64,000 nt of DNA from Planctomycetaceae bacterium (GCA_017795105.1 CP051247.1:1488001-1552000), one strand, 5' to 3'. Shown: positions 25,077 to 34,505, numbered from the stretch's first letter. The notes: generated by a model not told the origin, from the letters alone. Numbers and translations: made by a program.

Positions 25077-27845
25077 ATGAAACGCCACATTCTCACCCCA
25101 CTCATCATTGCACTGCTCGCCTTCAATTCGCAGCCCCTCTTCGCGAACGAAGTCGACTTCGATCGGGACATTGCTCCGATTTTCGAAGAGCGATGCACGT
25201 ACTGCCACGGCGAAGACGAGCAGGAATCGGGCCTGCGGCTCGATCAACGGCCGTGGATGCTCAAAGGGGGCGATTCCGGACTGCCGGCAATCGTGCCCGG
25301 TCATCCGGAGAAAAGCTATCTGATCGAAGTCGTCAAGCATCTCGATCCGAGTGTGAAAATGCCGCCTGAAGAAGACCGGATTCCCAATGAAGAAATCGGT
25401 CTGCTGGAACAGTGGATCCGCGAGGGAGCAGTCTGGCCAGGGCAAATGGACGTCGAAGTCAAGGACGAGGTCGACCTCTGGTCCTTCAAACCGGTCGTAC
25501 GTCCGGAAGTGCCAAAACTCGATCGCGAGACGAAAGCCGATCCCGTCGACGCGTTTCTGCTCGAGAAGTTACGGGAGCACAATCTGGGATTCTCCGAACC
25601 GGCGGATCCCCGTTCTCTGTTGCGGCGGGTCTCCATCATCCTGACGGGTCTGCCGCCGACGCCGGAATCGACCGACGAGTTCGTGGCAGCCTATTCACGG
25701 AATCCCGAGCAGGCTTACACCGAAGCGGTCGACCGGTTGCTGAACTCGCCGCAGTTCGGTGAACGCTGGGCTCAGCACTGGCTGGATGTGATTCGCTGGG
25801 CGGAAACAAACGGCTCCGAAGCGAACCTGTACCGCAAGAACGCCTGGGTCTACCGCGACTACGTGATCCGTTCTTTCAACGAAGACAAACCGTACGATCA
25901 GTTCCTGAAAGAACAGCTCGCGGGCGACACGATGGGGATGGGTGAAGCGACCGGTTTTCTTGTCGCCGGACCACACGTGCCGGCGGCCACCGTGGGCCGA
26001 GAACCGTCGGCAATCCGTCAGGCACGAGCCGACCGGATGGATGAAATTATGCAGACCGTCGGAGCGTCGATTATGGGCGTGACGGTTGGTTGTGCCCGGT
26101 GTCATAACCATAAATTTGATCCGGTTTCCATCACCGATTACTACGCGATGACGGCCGTATTTCAGGACATCGAGTTTGGCAGCCGTCACCCTGAATACTC
26201 GTCCGAACATCCCCTGCGGCAACGGGGAGCCGAGTTGTGGAAACAGATCGCCACGCAGCGGCAGGAACTCCGACGGCTGGGCGGTTGGGAAGAAGACTGG
26301 GGGGCCTATCGCGAACTCCACTTCAATGCGGTTACGACCAGGGCGATTCGCGTTCGCTTTAAAATGCCCAACGTCTTTCTCGACGAACTCGAAGTGCTCG
26401 GTCCAAACGGACTGAACCTGAATCTGGCACGCGATCGACGTGGCACGCAGGTCACCGGATTTCCTGAAGACGGCTTTGAGAATCGGAATCCGATCGAGCG
26501 TCTCAATGATGGCGAATATGGAACGATGATCTGGCGGGCGAACGTCGAGAAAGACGAAGAACGTCCCTGGGTGCGGTTTGATTTCGCCGAGCCGGAAACG
26601 ATCAACCGACTGCGGCTCAGCAACAATCGGGAGTACTTTTACGACACCGACTATCTGACGCAGAAACCGAACCTCCCGCGATACGAATTTGATGTCGACG
26701 TCATGCAGGAGAACGGCGAATGGCAGCCATGGGTCGGGACCTGGTACGTCAATAAGAAACTCAATGAAGATCACCCGGAACGGAAAGTCGCTCTCAACGA
26801 AATTCAGCGGCTGATCGAACAGCTGGCCGAAGAAGGACCGCGTCCCAGTTTTGTCGGACGCCTGATTCAGCCGGATGTGACTCGGGTTCTGCTTCGAGGC
26901 AGTCCGGAGAATCCGCGCGACGAGGTTGTCGCGGCTGGCCCGGACGTGCTCGATGGTGATCTGGGAATGAGCTTTGATTCGCCGGGTCCGGAACGGCGGG
27001 CCGCCTTTGCCAACTGGGTCGCCAGCCCGGATCATCCTCTCACAGCACGGGTGATGGTCAATCGGATCTGGCACCATGTGTTCGGGACGGGAATCGTTTC
27101 GACGACCGCGGACTTCGGGAAAGCGGGAGCGCCGCCGACGCATCCGGAACTGCTCGACTGGCTGGCTGCTGAGTTCGTTGAACCGACGAATGCGGAATCG
27201 GCACAGCCCTGGTCGGTGAAAGCCATGATCCGCATGCTCGTTCTCAGCGAGGCCTTCCGTCAGTCGAGCCAGCCTCGCGATGATGGCCTGACCGTGGACG
27301 CGGGAGGTCAACTGCTGTGGCGTTATCCCCCGAAGCGAGTCGAGGCGGAAGTGATTCGCGATGCGATTCTGCAGGCCTCCGGCAATCTCGATCTCTCCGT
27401 CGGCGGCAAGAGCTACCGGATTCACAACGAAAAGAAGACCTACGCCCAATGGGAAGTCGTCGACAACCACGGTCCGCACTCGTGGCGGAGAATGATCTAT
27501 CAGGAGCGGATGCGGCGTGTCGATGACCAGCTCTTCACCGCCTTCGATTTCCCCGACTGCGGGCAGGTCCGAGCGAAACGGCCGGTCTCGACCACGCCAC
27601 TCCAGGCGTTGAATCTGATGAACAGCGAGTTTGTGCTCGATCAGTCAGACCGGATCGCCGAGCGAGCCGAGAGTGAAGCAGACGGAGATCCGGCCCGCGC
27701 CGTCGACCGCTGCTTCGAACTCCTGCTGAGCCGCTCGCCCCGTCCGGAAGAACGCGAAGCGTGCATGCCTCTGGCCGAAGCGGACCAACTGAACCTGGTC
27801 TGCCGGGCGCTGATCAACTCCAACGAATTCGCCTTCCTGCCGTAG
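25077..27845 (+). CDS. Planctomycete cytochrome c protein (PSCyt1 - DUF1549 - DUF1553)
   Basis: A 922-residue exported protein with a signal peptide (about 1-24). An N-terminal c-type haem domain carries EERCTYCHGED at residue 40. A DUF1549 region follows with a second CxxCH-like site (VGCARCHNHKFDPVS, about residue 339). A discoidin-like insertion lies at about 415-545 (TTRAIRVRFKMPNVFLDELEV, WVRFDFAEPETINRLRLSNN). A C-terminal DUF1553 domain (about 630-920) contains VMVNRIWHHVFGTGIV and ends in the usual LVCRALINSNEFAFLP. Such proteins are planctomycete specialities paired with DUF1501 proteins, as here 27 bp downstream; biochemical function is not established. No obvious Shine-Dalgarno sequence precedes the ATG, which follows repeat DNA. 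Confidence 0.92.
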   Translation: MKRHILTPLIIALLAFNSQPLFANEVDFDRDIAPIFEERCTYCHGEDEQESGLRLDQRPWMLKGGDSGLPAIVPGHPEKSYLIEVVKHLDPSVKMPPEEDRIPNEEIGLLEQWIREGAVWPGQMDVEVKDEVDLWSFKPVVRPEVPKLDRETKADPVDAFLLEKLREHNLGFSEPADPRSLLRRVSIILTGLPPTPESTDEFVAAYSRNPEQAYTEAVDRLLNSPQFGERWAQHWLDVIRWAETNGSEANLYRKNAWVYRDYVIRSFNEDKPYDQFLKEQLAGDTMGMGEATGFLVAGPHVPAATVGREPSAIRQARADRMDEIMQTVGASIMGVTVGCARCHNHKFDPVSITDYYAMTAVFQDIEFGSRHPEYSSEHPLRQRGAELWKQIATQRQELRRLGGWEEDWGAYRELHFNAVTTRAIRVRFKMPNVFLDELEVLGPNGLNLNLARDRRGTQVTGFPEDGFENRNPIERLNDGEYGTMIWRANVEKDEERPWVRFDFAEPETINRLRLSNNREYFYDTDYLTQKPNLPRYEFDVDVMQENGEWQPWVGTWYVNKKLNEDHPERKVALNEIQRLIEQLAEEGPRPSFVGRLIQPDVTRVLLRGSPENPRDEVVAAGPDVLDGDLGMSFDSPGPERRAAFANWVASPDHPLTARVMVNRIWHHVFGTGIVSTTADFGKAGAPPTHPELLDWLAAEFVEPTNAESAQPWSVKAMIRMLVLSEAFRQSSQPRDDGLTVDAGGQLLWRYPPKRVEAEVIRDAILQASGNLDLSVGGKSYRIHNEKKTYAQWEVVDNHGPHSWRRMIYQERMRRVDDQLFTAFDFPDCGQVRAKRPVSTTPLQALNLMNSEFVLDQSDRIAERAESEADGDPARAVDRCFELLLSRSPRPEEREACMPLAEADQLNLVCRALINSNEFAFLP

Positions 27846-27872
27846 GGCGCTCCAGCTACAAGGAACCTTCCC

Positions 27873-29375
27873 ATGTCGAATCCAGAACATCTTTCTCCGC
27901 AGGGGCGTGAGTTGCTCAATCGGCGGAGTTTTCTTTCCACTGCAGGGTTGTCAGCGGCCGGTTTGGGGCTGGCGAGTCTGCTCCACGGACAGGGGTTGCT
28001 TGCCGGGGAGTCGTCGACGGTTGCGGGTGAAACACCGATTCGGCCCGACATCGATCCGAACAATCCATATGCGGGCCGGAATCCGCACTTCGAGGCTCCG
28101 GCCAGGCAGGTACTCGTCATCTATCTCCCGGGTGCAGTGAGTCATGTCGATACGTTCGACTACAAACCGGCTCTCTTTAAGCTGCATGGTCAGAAGCCTC
28201 CGGGGCTGCCGGCGGTTACGTTCGAGGGCCCGAGCGGCAACATTGCCAAGCCGTTCTGGGAGTTCAAGCCGCGTGGCGAAACCGGCAAGATGGTTTCTGA
28301 TCTGCTGCCGCATCTCGCCGGGCAAGTCGATGACTTCTGCTTTCTGCATTCGATGACGACCGAAACCAGCGCTCATCCTCAGGGTGAGAACTTCATGAAC
28401 ACCGGCTTCACGATGGAAGGGTTTCCATCGTTCGGAGCCTGGGTGACCTATGCGCTGGGGACTGAGAACCAGGAACTTCCGGCCTTCGTCGCGATTAATG
28501 ATCCACGAGGACTGGCCCGAAGCGGGAAGAACAATTTCGGCAATGGATTCCTGCCCGCTGCGTTCCAGGGAACCGACTTCAACGCGAAGAACCCGCCCAA
28601 CAATCTTCATCGCCCGAGTGGACTCGGTCCGAATGCCGATCGGAAGACCGTGGATTTACTGCAGCGTTTAAACGCACGGCATCTCGAACAGTATCCCGAC
28701 GATGCCAATCTGGCCGGACGGATCGCCAGTTACGAACTCGCCGGACGCATGCAGACCTCCGTTCCAGAGGTGATGGATCTTTCGGGAGAAACCGCCGCGA
28801 CGATCAAGTCGTACGGCGTGGAACAGGGTTCGGAACTCAAGCGGGAATATGCGAAGAACTGTATCCTCGCCCGACGGCTTCTGGAAAAGGGTGTTCGCGT
28901 CGTGCAGCTATTCAACGGCAGCGATCCAGCAGGCGGTAACGGAATTACCAACTGGGATTCCCACTCCGACATTCTGAAGACGCATGCCATGCAGGCCGAG
29001 ATCATGGACCAGCCGACGGCTGCCCTGATCGCCGATTTGAAACAACGGGGAATGCTCGAACATACCCTGGTCGTCTGGGCGACGGAATTCGGACGGATGC
29101 CCTTCCTTCAGGCCAATGGCACCGGTCGCGATCATAATCCTGATGCCTTCACCTGCTTCCTGACGGGCGCGGGCGTAAAGAAGGGATTCAGCTATGGCGA
29201 GAGCGATGAGTTCGGCTTCAAGGCCGCCGTCGATAAGTTGAGCGTCTACGACTTCAACGCCACTCTGCTCCACCTGATGGGACTCGATCACGAACGGTTG
29301 ACGTTCTACCACAATGGACTCGAACGTCGCCTGACCAATGTGCATGGCCACGTGGTCCACGATGTGTTGAGCTAA
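27873..29375 (+). CDS. DUF1501 Tat-exported protein
   Basis: A 500-residue protein with a twin-arginine signal (LNRRSFLSTAGLSAAGLGLA, about residues 14-33), so it is probably exported folded. The body belongs to DUF1501, an alkaline-phosphatase-fold family: LVIYLPGAVSHVDTFDYKP, FLHSMTTETSAHPQGENF, VQLFNGSDPAGGNGITNWDSH, VVWATEFGRMPFLQ and GRDHNPDAFTCF, with metal-type Asp/His residues in these blocks. It follows the cytochrome c gene by 27 bp, with AAGGAA upstream of the ATG. The conserved pairing suggests the two work in one periplasmic or cell-surface complex, presumably related to polysaccharide breakdown. No catalytic activity has been assigned to the family. Confidence 0.93.
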   Translation: MSNPEHLSPQGRELLNRRSFLSTAGLSAAGLGLASLLHGQGLLAGESSTVAGETPIRPDIDPNNPYAGRNPHFEAPARQVLVIYLPGAVSHVDTFDYKPALFKLHGQKPPGLPAVTFEGPSGNIAKPFWEFKPRGETGKMVSDLLPHLAGQVDDFCFLHSMTTETSAHPQGENFMNTGFTMEGFPSFGAWVTYALGTENQELPAFVAINDPRGLARSGKNNFGNGFLPAAFQGTDFNAKNPPNNLHRPSGLGPNADRKTVDLLQRLNARHLEQYPDDANLAGRIASYELAGRMQTSVPEVMDLSGETAATIKSYGVEQGSELKREYAKNCILARRLLEKGVRVVQLFNGSDPAGGNGITNWDSHSDILKTHAMQAEIMDQPTAALIADLKQRGMLEHTLVVWATEFGRMPFLQANGTGRDHNPDAFTCFLTGAGVKKGFSYGESDEFGFKAAVDKLSVYDFNATLLHLMGLDHERLTFYHNGLERRLTNVHGHVVHDVLS

Positions 29376-29384
29376 ATCCTGAAC

Positions 29385-29747
29385 TCATCTCGAAGACTCG
29401 TCTTCCCCGCGAGCGGCCAGCAGACCGACGGCGTGCGTCTCGCCCCATTCTTTCAGCGAAAAGAGAATTGATCGGAGTGACTCGCCCGCTTCGGTCAGTT
29501 CGTATTCGTGGAGCGGTTTTGTCAGCATTCGCTGCATCACGCTCCCCACCTGCCGCTTCGACTCATTGAACCGCAGCCGTCTCCCGAGCAGATGGACTCG
29601 ACCATGCCGGTCCGGATTCCGATGGGACCGAAGGATCCAGCGAACAGGCAGCCCCGGCGCGAACGTTTCCAGACGATCCCACAAGCAAGTCGTTCGATTT
29701 CTTTCTTCCCGTCGGGCATACTGTTCAACACATCTGTTGAAGGTCAC
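29385..29747 (-). pseudogene. Decayed HxlR-family transcription regulator
   Basis: The open frame encodes 120 residues. Its second half is recognisable as an HxlR winged-helix regulator: LRFNESKRQVGSVMQRMLT followed directly by YELTEAGESLRSILFSLKEWGETH. In intact HxlR proteins about 25 residues (the wing, typically LRELEADGL...PPRVEY) separate QRMLT from Y-L-T, and they are missing here, consistent with an in-frame deletion. The N-terminal half does not read as the expected CPV...LIGGKW segment, suggesting a frameshift as well. No functional DNA-binding protein is expected. Its ancestor may have controlled the divergent gene at 29766. Confidence 0.6.
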
Positions 29748-29765
29748 GAGTTAGAAAGTGAGACG

Positions 29766-31049
29766 ATGAAGCGACGCGATTTTCTGCATACTTCCGCCGG
29801 GGCGTTTGGAGCGGCACTGATTCCGCAGATTCTCTCTGCTGCTCCGGGCGGGCAACCGCCGAAGATCCTGCTGCGATCTTCCTGGCAGACGGTCAACATC
29901 GGCGATGTCGCGCACACGCCCGGCGTCCTGGCCATCCTCGAGGAACATCTTCCGGAAGCAGAGGTCACGCTCTGGCCAAGCAAAGTCGACAACGGCGTCG
30001 ATAAACTGTTGATGCGACGTTTCCCCAAGCTGAAGATCATTCGCGGTTCCGACGATCTCAAGACCGCGTTTGCGGAATGCGATTTCCTGCTGCACAGCTC
30101 AGGGGCTTCGCTCGTTGCCGAACGGGATGTGGTTCGCTGGAGCAAGGAAACGGGCAAACCCTACGGCATCTATGGAATCACGTTGCCTTTGAAGCGATCG
30201 TCTTCGACCCAACCCGACTCGCCCGAGAAGTTCGCCCGGACGATTGAAGTTCTGAGCGATGCCCGCTTCGTCTTCTTCCGCGATTCGGTTTCGCTGGAAC
30301 TCGCTAAAGAACGAGGCTGCACAAGCCCGGTGATGGAATTCGGTCCCGATGGAGCGTTCGGCACCGACCTGCGCGATGAAGAAGAAGCGATCGAGTTTCT
30401 CAACATCAACGGACTCGAAGACGGCAAGTTCCTCTGCTGCATTCCTCGATTGCGGTACACGCCGTACTGGGTGATTCCTGAGAAGAACAGGGCAATGGAC
30501 AAAGTGAAGCATGCCCGCAACGAGGAGATGAAGGAGCATGATCACCGCCCGCATCGTCAGGCGATTATCGATGTGGTGCGGAACACCGATCTGAAGATTC
30601 TCGTCTGTCCCGAAGATCAGACACAGATGGCGGTTGGCAAAGAACTCCTCTACGATCCCCTGCCCGAGGACGTGAAGAGGCGAACCGTCTGGCGGCCCGA
30701 TTACTGGATGACCGGCGAAGCCATCTCGGTTTACCGTCGCAGTGCCGGGCTGTTCGGCAATGAAATGCACTCTCCCATCATGTGCATCGGCAACGGTATC
30801 CCGGCAATCGTCTGCCGCTGGGCGGAACAGACCAGTAAAGGCATGATGTGGAAAGATATTGGCCTTGAAGAGTGGCTGTTTGACTTCGATCAGGAAGACG
30901 ACGTCGAACGTCTGCCGGAAACCGTGCTCGCCATGGCGAAAGATCCTGCCGGAGCCAAGCAGAAAGCCGAAGAGGCCCGACGCTTCGTGGAGAAACGCCA
31001 GCGGGAAACCATGCAGGTCCTGCGAAAGGAACTGAAGAAAAACGCCTGA
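29766..31049 (+). CDS. Tat-exported polysaccharide pyruvyl transferase-like protein
   Basis: A 427-residue protein beginning MKRRDFLHTSAGAFGAALIP, a twin-arginine signal. The body resembles the WcaK/polysaccharide pyruvyl transferase fold: ILLRSSWQTVNIGDVAHTPG, an N-terminal Rossmann-like half with CDFLLHSSGASLVAERD, then YGIYGITLPL, and a C-terminal half with LCCIPRLRYTPYW, KILVCPEDQTQM and IGNGIPAIVCRWAEQTSKG. Characterised members transfer pyruvate from phosphoenolpyruvate in the cytoplasm, so an exported version is unlikely to use that donor and may do another job. The ATG at 29766 was chosen because it starts the Tat signal; upstream in-frame codons lie over the relic regulator. The next gene starts at or just after the stop (TGATG). 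Confidence 0.75.
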   Translation: MKRRDFLHTSAGAFGAALIPQILSAAPGGQPPKILLRSSWQTVNIGDVAHTPGVLAILEEHLPEAEVTLWPSKVDNGVDKLLMRRFPKLKIIRGSDDLKTAFAECDFLLHSSGASLVAERDVVRWSKETGKPYGIYGITLPLKRSSSTQPDSPEKFARTIEVLSDARFVFFRDSVSLELAKERGCTSPVMEFGPDGAFGTDLRDEEEAIEFLNINGLEDGKFLCCIPRLRYTPYWVIPEKNRAMDKVKHARNEEMKEHDHRPHRQAIIDVVRNTDLKILVCPEDQTQMAVGKELLYDPLPEDVKRRTVWRPDYWMTGEAISVYRRSAGLFGNEMHSPIMCIGNGIPAIVCRWAEQTSKGMMWKDIGLEEWLFDFDQEDDVERLPETVLAMAKDPAGAKQKAEEARRFVEKRQRETMQVLRKELKKNA

Positions 31050-31093
31050 TGAATTGTTTTCCGCACCTCCGAACCCCTCACCTGAGCGACACC

Positions 31094-32386
31094 ATGATGA
31101 TTGAACTCCGTACGCCCCTGCTCCTGCTCCTCCTGATTCTCCTCACCTCCAGTGTTCAGGCAGCCGATTCCTATCCGCTTCGCAAAGCGGTCGAATGCCA
31201 TCCGCGAGCAGGGCTGCCGAACTTCACCGCGAAACTGGATGCTGGCGAGCATGTAAAGATCGCCTATCTCGGCGGCAGCATCACCGCTGCTCCAGGCTGG
31301 CGGGTGCAGTCGCGGGAGTGGTTCCAGGAGCAGTATCCGGAAGCAAAAATCGATGAAATTCACGCTGCGATCGGGGGAACTGGTTCCGACCTCGGTGTTT
31401 TTCGCCTCGGCAACGACGTGCTTCGACACGATCCGGATTTGCTGTTTGTCGAGTTTGCAGTCAACGATGGTGGAGCCGACCCCAAACGAATCCATCAGGC
31501 GATGGAAGGGATTATTCGCCAGACCTGGAAAGCCGATCCGACGATCGACATTTGCTTTGTGTACACGCTCAGCGAGCCGGTGTTGGCCAATCTGAGAGCC
31601 GGAGAGATGCAGCGTTCCGCCAGTGCGATGGAGGAACTGGCCGATCATTATGAGATCCCGACGATTCACTTCGGCCCCAAAGTCGTTGAACTCGAAGCGG
31701 CTGGCGAACTGGTCTTCAAAGCGGAGAAGCCGGCCGACATGCAGCAGAAGCCGCTCGTTTTCTCGAGCGATGGAGTGCATCCCCATGTCGAAACGGGACA
31801 TCGCGTCTACACCGAAACGATTGCCCGTTCCTGGCCAGCGATTCGCAAGGCGAGTGGACAGCCAACCGAACACACCCTGAAGTCGCCGCTCACCGCCGAC
31901 AACTGGGAACAGGCGAAGCAGGTCTCGTTAACGCCCAACATGCTGCACGACACTTGGAAGAAGCTGACCAGCGACGACACTCTGGGCCGCCGTTTCGAAC
32001 GCAACATGCCGGAACTCTATCAGGCGGTTGAACCGGGGGCTTCACTGGAGTTCGCGTTTGAAGGGACATCGGTCGCAGTCTTCGACATCCTCGGCCCGGA
32101 TGGCGGGCGGCTGCAAGTCGAGCTCGATGACCGGGAACCTTCGCTCCGCAATCGGATCGATGGCTACTGCACCTATCATCGGATGAGCAAACTGACCATC
32201 GGCTCGGGGCTCCCCGCCGGTCGCCATACGGTCAAGATCACTCTGACACCGGAGACGATCGACAAGCGGCAGGTGCTGTTCGAAGGAAAGCGGGAGTACT
32301 ACGACAAGCATCCCGAGAAGTATGCTGACCTTACCTGGTACGCCAGTTCCCTGCTGATTATCGGGGAGATTGTTCCCGCCGAATAA
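31094..32386 (+). CDS. Secreted SGNH-fold hydrolase/esterase with C-terminal domain
   Basis: A 430-residue exported esterase. A strong signal peptide (Leu-rich, ending SSVQAA) precedes an SGNH/GDSL domain: AYLGGSITAAPGW (block I Ser), AAIGGTGSDLG, FVEFAVNDGG (block III Asn) and SSDGVHPHVETG (catalytic Asp-x-x-His). Residues about 270-430 form a second beta-rich domain (LEFAFEGTSVAVFDILGPDGG) like that of some carbohydrate esterases. The likely task is removing acetyl or similar esters from glycans. The start is ambiguous: an ATG at 31049 overlaps the upstream stop codon (TGATG), but the ATG at 31094 gives a normal signal peptide. It is probably co-transcribed with the gene at 29766. Confidence 0.85.
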   Translation: MMIELRTPLLLLLLILLTSSVQAADSYPLRKAVECHPRAGLPNFTAKLDAGEHVKIAYLGGSITAAPGWRVQSREWFQEQYPEAKIDEIHAAIGGTGSDLGVFRLGNDVLRHDPDLLFVEFAVNDGGADPKRIHQAMEGIIRQTWKADPTIDICFVYTLSEPVLANLRAGEMQRSASAMEELADHYEIPTIHFGPKVVELEAAGELVFKAEKPADMQQKPLVFSSDGVHPHVETGHRVYTETIARSWPAIRKASGQPTEHTLKSPLTADNWEQAKQVSLTPNMLHDTWKKLTSDDTLGRRFERNMPELYQAVEPGASLEFAFEGTSVAVFDILGPDGGRLQVELDDREPSLRNRIDGYCTYHRMSKLTIGSGLPAGRHTVKITLTPETIDKRQVLFEGKREYYDKHPEKYADLTWYASSLLIIGEIVPAE

Positions 32387-32401
32387 CTCGGCAGACAATG
32401 C

Positions 32402-33109
32402 TTATTGCTTGAGGTGAGGCTGCAGAGGAGAGTCGATCTTCGAGAGTTCCTGCATCACCAGTTCGGCCATGAGACGGGCGCCTTTCTCGTTGAAATGCGT
32501 CCCGTCGCCTGGTGCGTTGGCCAGTTCTGGACTTCGCTCCGGGCCGAGTTCTTCGACGATCTCCCAGCTCGACTGATGCAGATCGATCACCGGAACATCG
32601 AGTTCCTTTCCGACAGAGATCATCGCCTCGGCATAGGGACGAAGATTATCCCGCATCGTGCCGTCTTCGTGGAACTGCCGTCTTACCATCGGCGTGACAA
32701 AGATCGGCATCGCATCCTGTTCCCGGGCTTCCCGGACGTAACGGCGGAGATACTCCGGATAGTCGGTCGCGGAATCGGTCGATTCAGGGCGATCGGGGGC
32801 ATGGGAATCGTTGTGGCCGAACTGAATCAGAATGACGTCCGGCTGGATTTCGAGGGTTTTCTCCCAGCGCCCTTCGCGAATGAATGTCTTCGTGCTCCGG
32901 CCCGATCGTGCGAGGTTGGTGACCGCGACCTCATCCTCGTAGTACTCGTGAATGAACTGCCCCCAGCCGCACTGCCCCGAATCGGCTGGCCACTCGCAGA
33001 CTGTCGAATCCCCGATAACCGCCAGCCGAACGGGTGATGGATCTTCGGCACGTGAGATGTTCGTCAACAACGCAAGAGCAGCAGCACACACGGGGAGCAT
33101 TCTCAACAT
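32402..33109 (-). CDS. Rhamnogalacturonan acetylesterase-like SGNH hydrolase
   Basis: A 235-residue secreted esterase of the CE12/rhamnogalacturonan acetylesterase type, which deacetylates pectic rhamnogalacturonan. A signal peptide (about 1-21, ending SRA) precedes LAVIGDSTVCEW (GDS block), NLARSGRSTKTF (block II Gly), LIQFGHNDSH (block III Asn) and APGDGTHFNEKGA (Asp-x-x-His). The length is the family norm. The ATG at 33109 is preferred to in-frame starts further upstream, which would overlap the regulator gene's start-proximal neighbour region and lack a signal sequence. The XylR-type regulator gene is immediately upstream on the same strand (47 bp), suggesting a local regulatory unit for pectin use. 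Confidence 0.9.
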   Translation of the reverse strand: MLRMLPVCAAALALLTNISRAEDPSPVRLAVIGDSTVCEWPADSGQCGWGQFIHEYYEDEVAVTNLARSGRSTKTFIREGRWEKTLEIQPDVILIQFGHNDSHAPDRPESTDSATDYPEYLRRYVREAREQDAMPIFVTPMVRRQFHEDGTMRDNLRPYAEAMISVGKELDVPVIDLHQSSWEIVEELGPERSPELANAPGDGTHFNEKGARLMAELVMQELSKIDSPLQPHLKQ

Positions 33110-33156
33110 CGGTCTCTTTCTACGACTTCGACCAGGGAAAGGAATCGGTTCGCCGC

Positions 33157-34335
33157 CTACTCTCCCTGATTCTGCCAGCGAAGTCGATACTCGCGGGGCG
33201 TTTCTCCAAGCTGCTGACGAAAAGTACGGCAAAGGTTATGCGGCGTCTGGAAGCCGGTTTGGCGGGCGATGGTCGCCAGTTTGTGCGATGTTTCCCGCAG
33301 CAGTCGCTGAGCATGCTGCAGCCGGACGTGCCTCAACTCCTGCATGGGGGCACGGATGTAATGATCGCGAAAGGCCTTTTCCAGCCCACTGCGAGACATG
33401 GCCACGTGTCTCACGATGTCGGTCATACTGAGCGTTTCGTGGGCATTCGCGTTGATGTATCTCAAAGCGGCCGCGACCTGCGGATGATTCACGGCGCGAT
33501 GATCGGTACTGCGACGTTCCACCACGCCGGCCGGGGCGATATACACGGGAGTTGACGAAGCTGCCTCGCCGTCCATCAATCGGTCGAGCATCGCCGCTGC
33601 CTCGTAGCCGAGTTGTTCCAGGTTCACGTCGATACTCGAGAGCGGCACCTGCAGGCAGTCACAGACTGTTTCCGTATTGTCGACGCCGAGCACGGCGACT
33701 TCATCGGGAATCGCAATCCCGGTTGCCACGCAGGCTTCAATGACCTCGACGGCTTCAATATCCCTCATGGCGAACGCGGCCAGCGGCTTTGGCAGGCGTT
33801 CAAGCCGCCGCACCAGCCAGCGGTGTCGCTCTGCACGATTGTCGGGACGCTTTTCCCGCTCCTTCTGCCAGGAGAGAACCTCACACGTGAATCCCGCCTG
33901 TTCAACTTCCGTCCGGAAAGCATCGCGTCTCGCGCGACTGGCTCCGAAGTTCCAGCGATGAATGAACGCGAACTGTCGATAGCCCCGATCAAGAAAGTGC
34001 TGAGCAGCCAGCCGGCCGATGGCTGCGTTGTCCATGGTGACTCGCGGCAGTGGAATCGACGGGCGACTCTCAGCCAGATCGATAATCGGCACCGGCAGGC
34101 GCCGTAGTTGACGCCAGATCGTTTCCCGAGCTCCGAGCAGCGTCAGCACGCCATCTCCGTTCCAGTGCCTCGGAACCGGATCGTCGAAATCGAGCGTCAC
34201 ATGCCAGTGATGATCCCGCGCATACCGGGCCACGCCGCGATGGATCTCGGGGTAATACCATCCAAGTGCGAGCAACACGTTGCGTGCCCGAGGCTCGGGG
34301 GATCGCTTTTTCATCGGAGGTTTCGCGGTGGCCAT
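33157..34335 (-). CDS. XylR-type AraC-family transcriptional regulator
   Basis: A 392-residue cytoplasmic activator. The N-terminal two thirds is a LacI/periplasmic-binding-like sensor domain (VLLALGWYYPEIHRGVARYAR, VTMDNAAIGRLAAQHFLDRG, AVLGVDNTETVCDCLQVPLSSI) like Escherichia coli XylR, which senses a sugar. The C-terminal 105 residues hold two AraC helix-turn-helix motifs (LSMTDIVRHVAMSRSGLEKAF and LATIARQTGFQTPHNLCRTF) ending PREYRLRWQNQGE. The ATG at 34335 is chosen over a GTG two codons upstream. Its position between esterase genes and a sulfatase suggests control of carbohydrate genes nearby; the effector is unknown. Confidence 0.9.
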   Translation of the reverse strand: MATAKPPMKKRSPEPRARNVLLALGWYYPEIHRGVARYARDHHWHVTLDFDDPVPRHWNGDGVLTLLGARETIWRQLRRLPVPIIDLAESRPSIPLPRVTMDNAAIGRLAAQHFLDRGYRQFAFIHRWNFGASRARRDAFRTEVEQAGFTCEVLSWQKEREKRPDNRAERHRWLVRRLERLPKPLAAFAMRDIEAVEVIEACVATGIAIPDEVAVLGVDNTETVCDCLQVPLSSIDVNLEQLGYEAAAMLDRLMDGEAASSTPVYIAPAGVVERRSTDHRAVNHPQVAAALRYINANAHETLSMTDIVRHVAMSRSGLEKAFRDHYIRAPMQELRHVRLQHAQRLLRETSHKLATIARQTGFQTPHNLCRTFRQQLGETPREYRLRWQNQGE

Positions 34336-34505
34336 GACCACTGCATGCTACTTTCAGCCTGGAATCCGCCGGTAGTGAAATTGCCAATAATTTTGCGGAC
34401 AGGTGACATGTTCGCTAATCCTGATTGCAGTAGAATCATCAGCACGTATTGATGGAACACCCGTAGACGACATGTGACCGACTTCCCTTCGCTTACACTC
34501 CTCAA

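Noticed and set aside
25695..27479. A 594-codon minus-strand frame opposite the cytochrome c gene
   Set aside because: It overlaps a gene with clear haem and DUF domains; the translation is unstructured.
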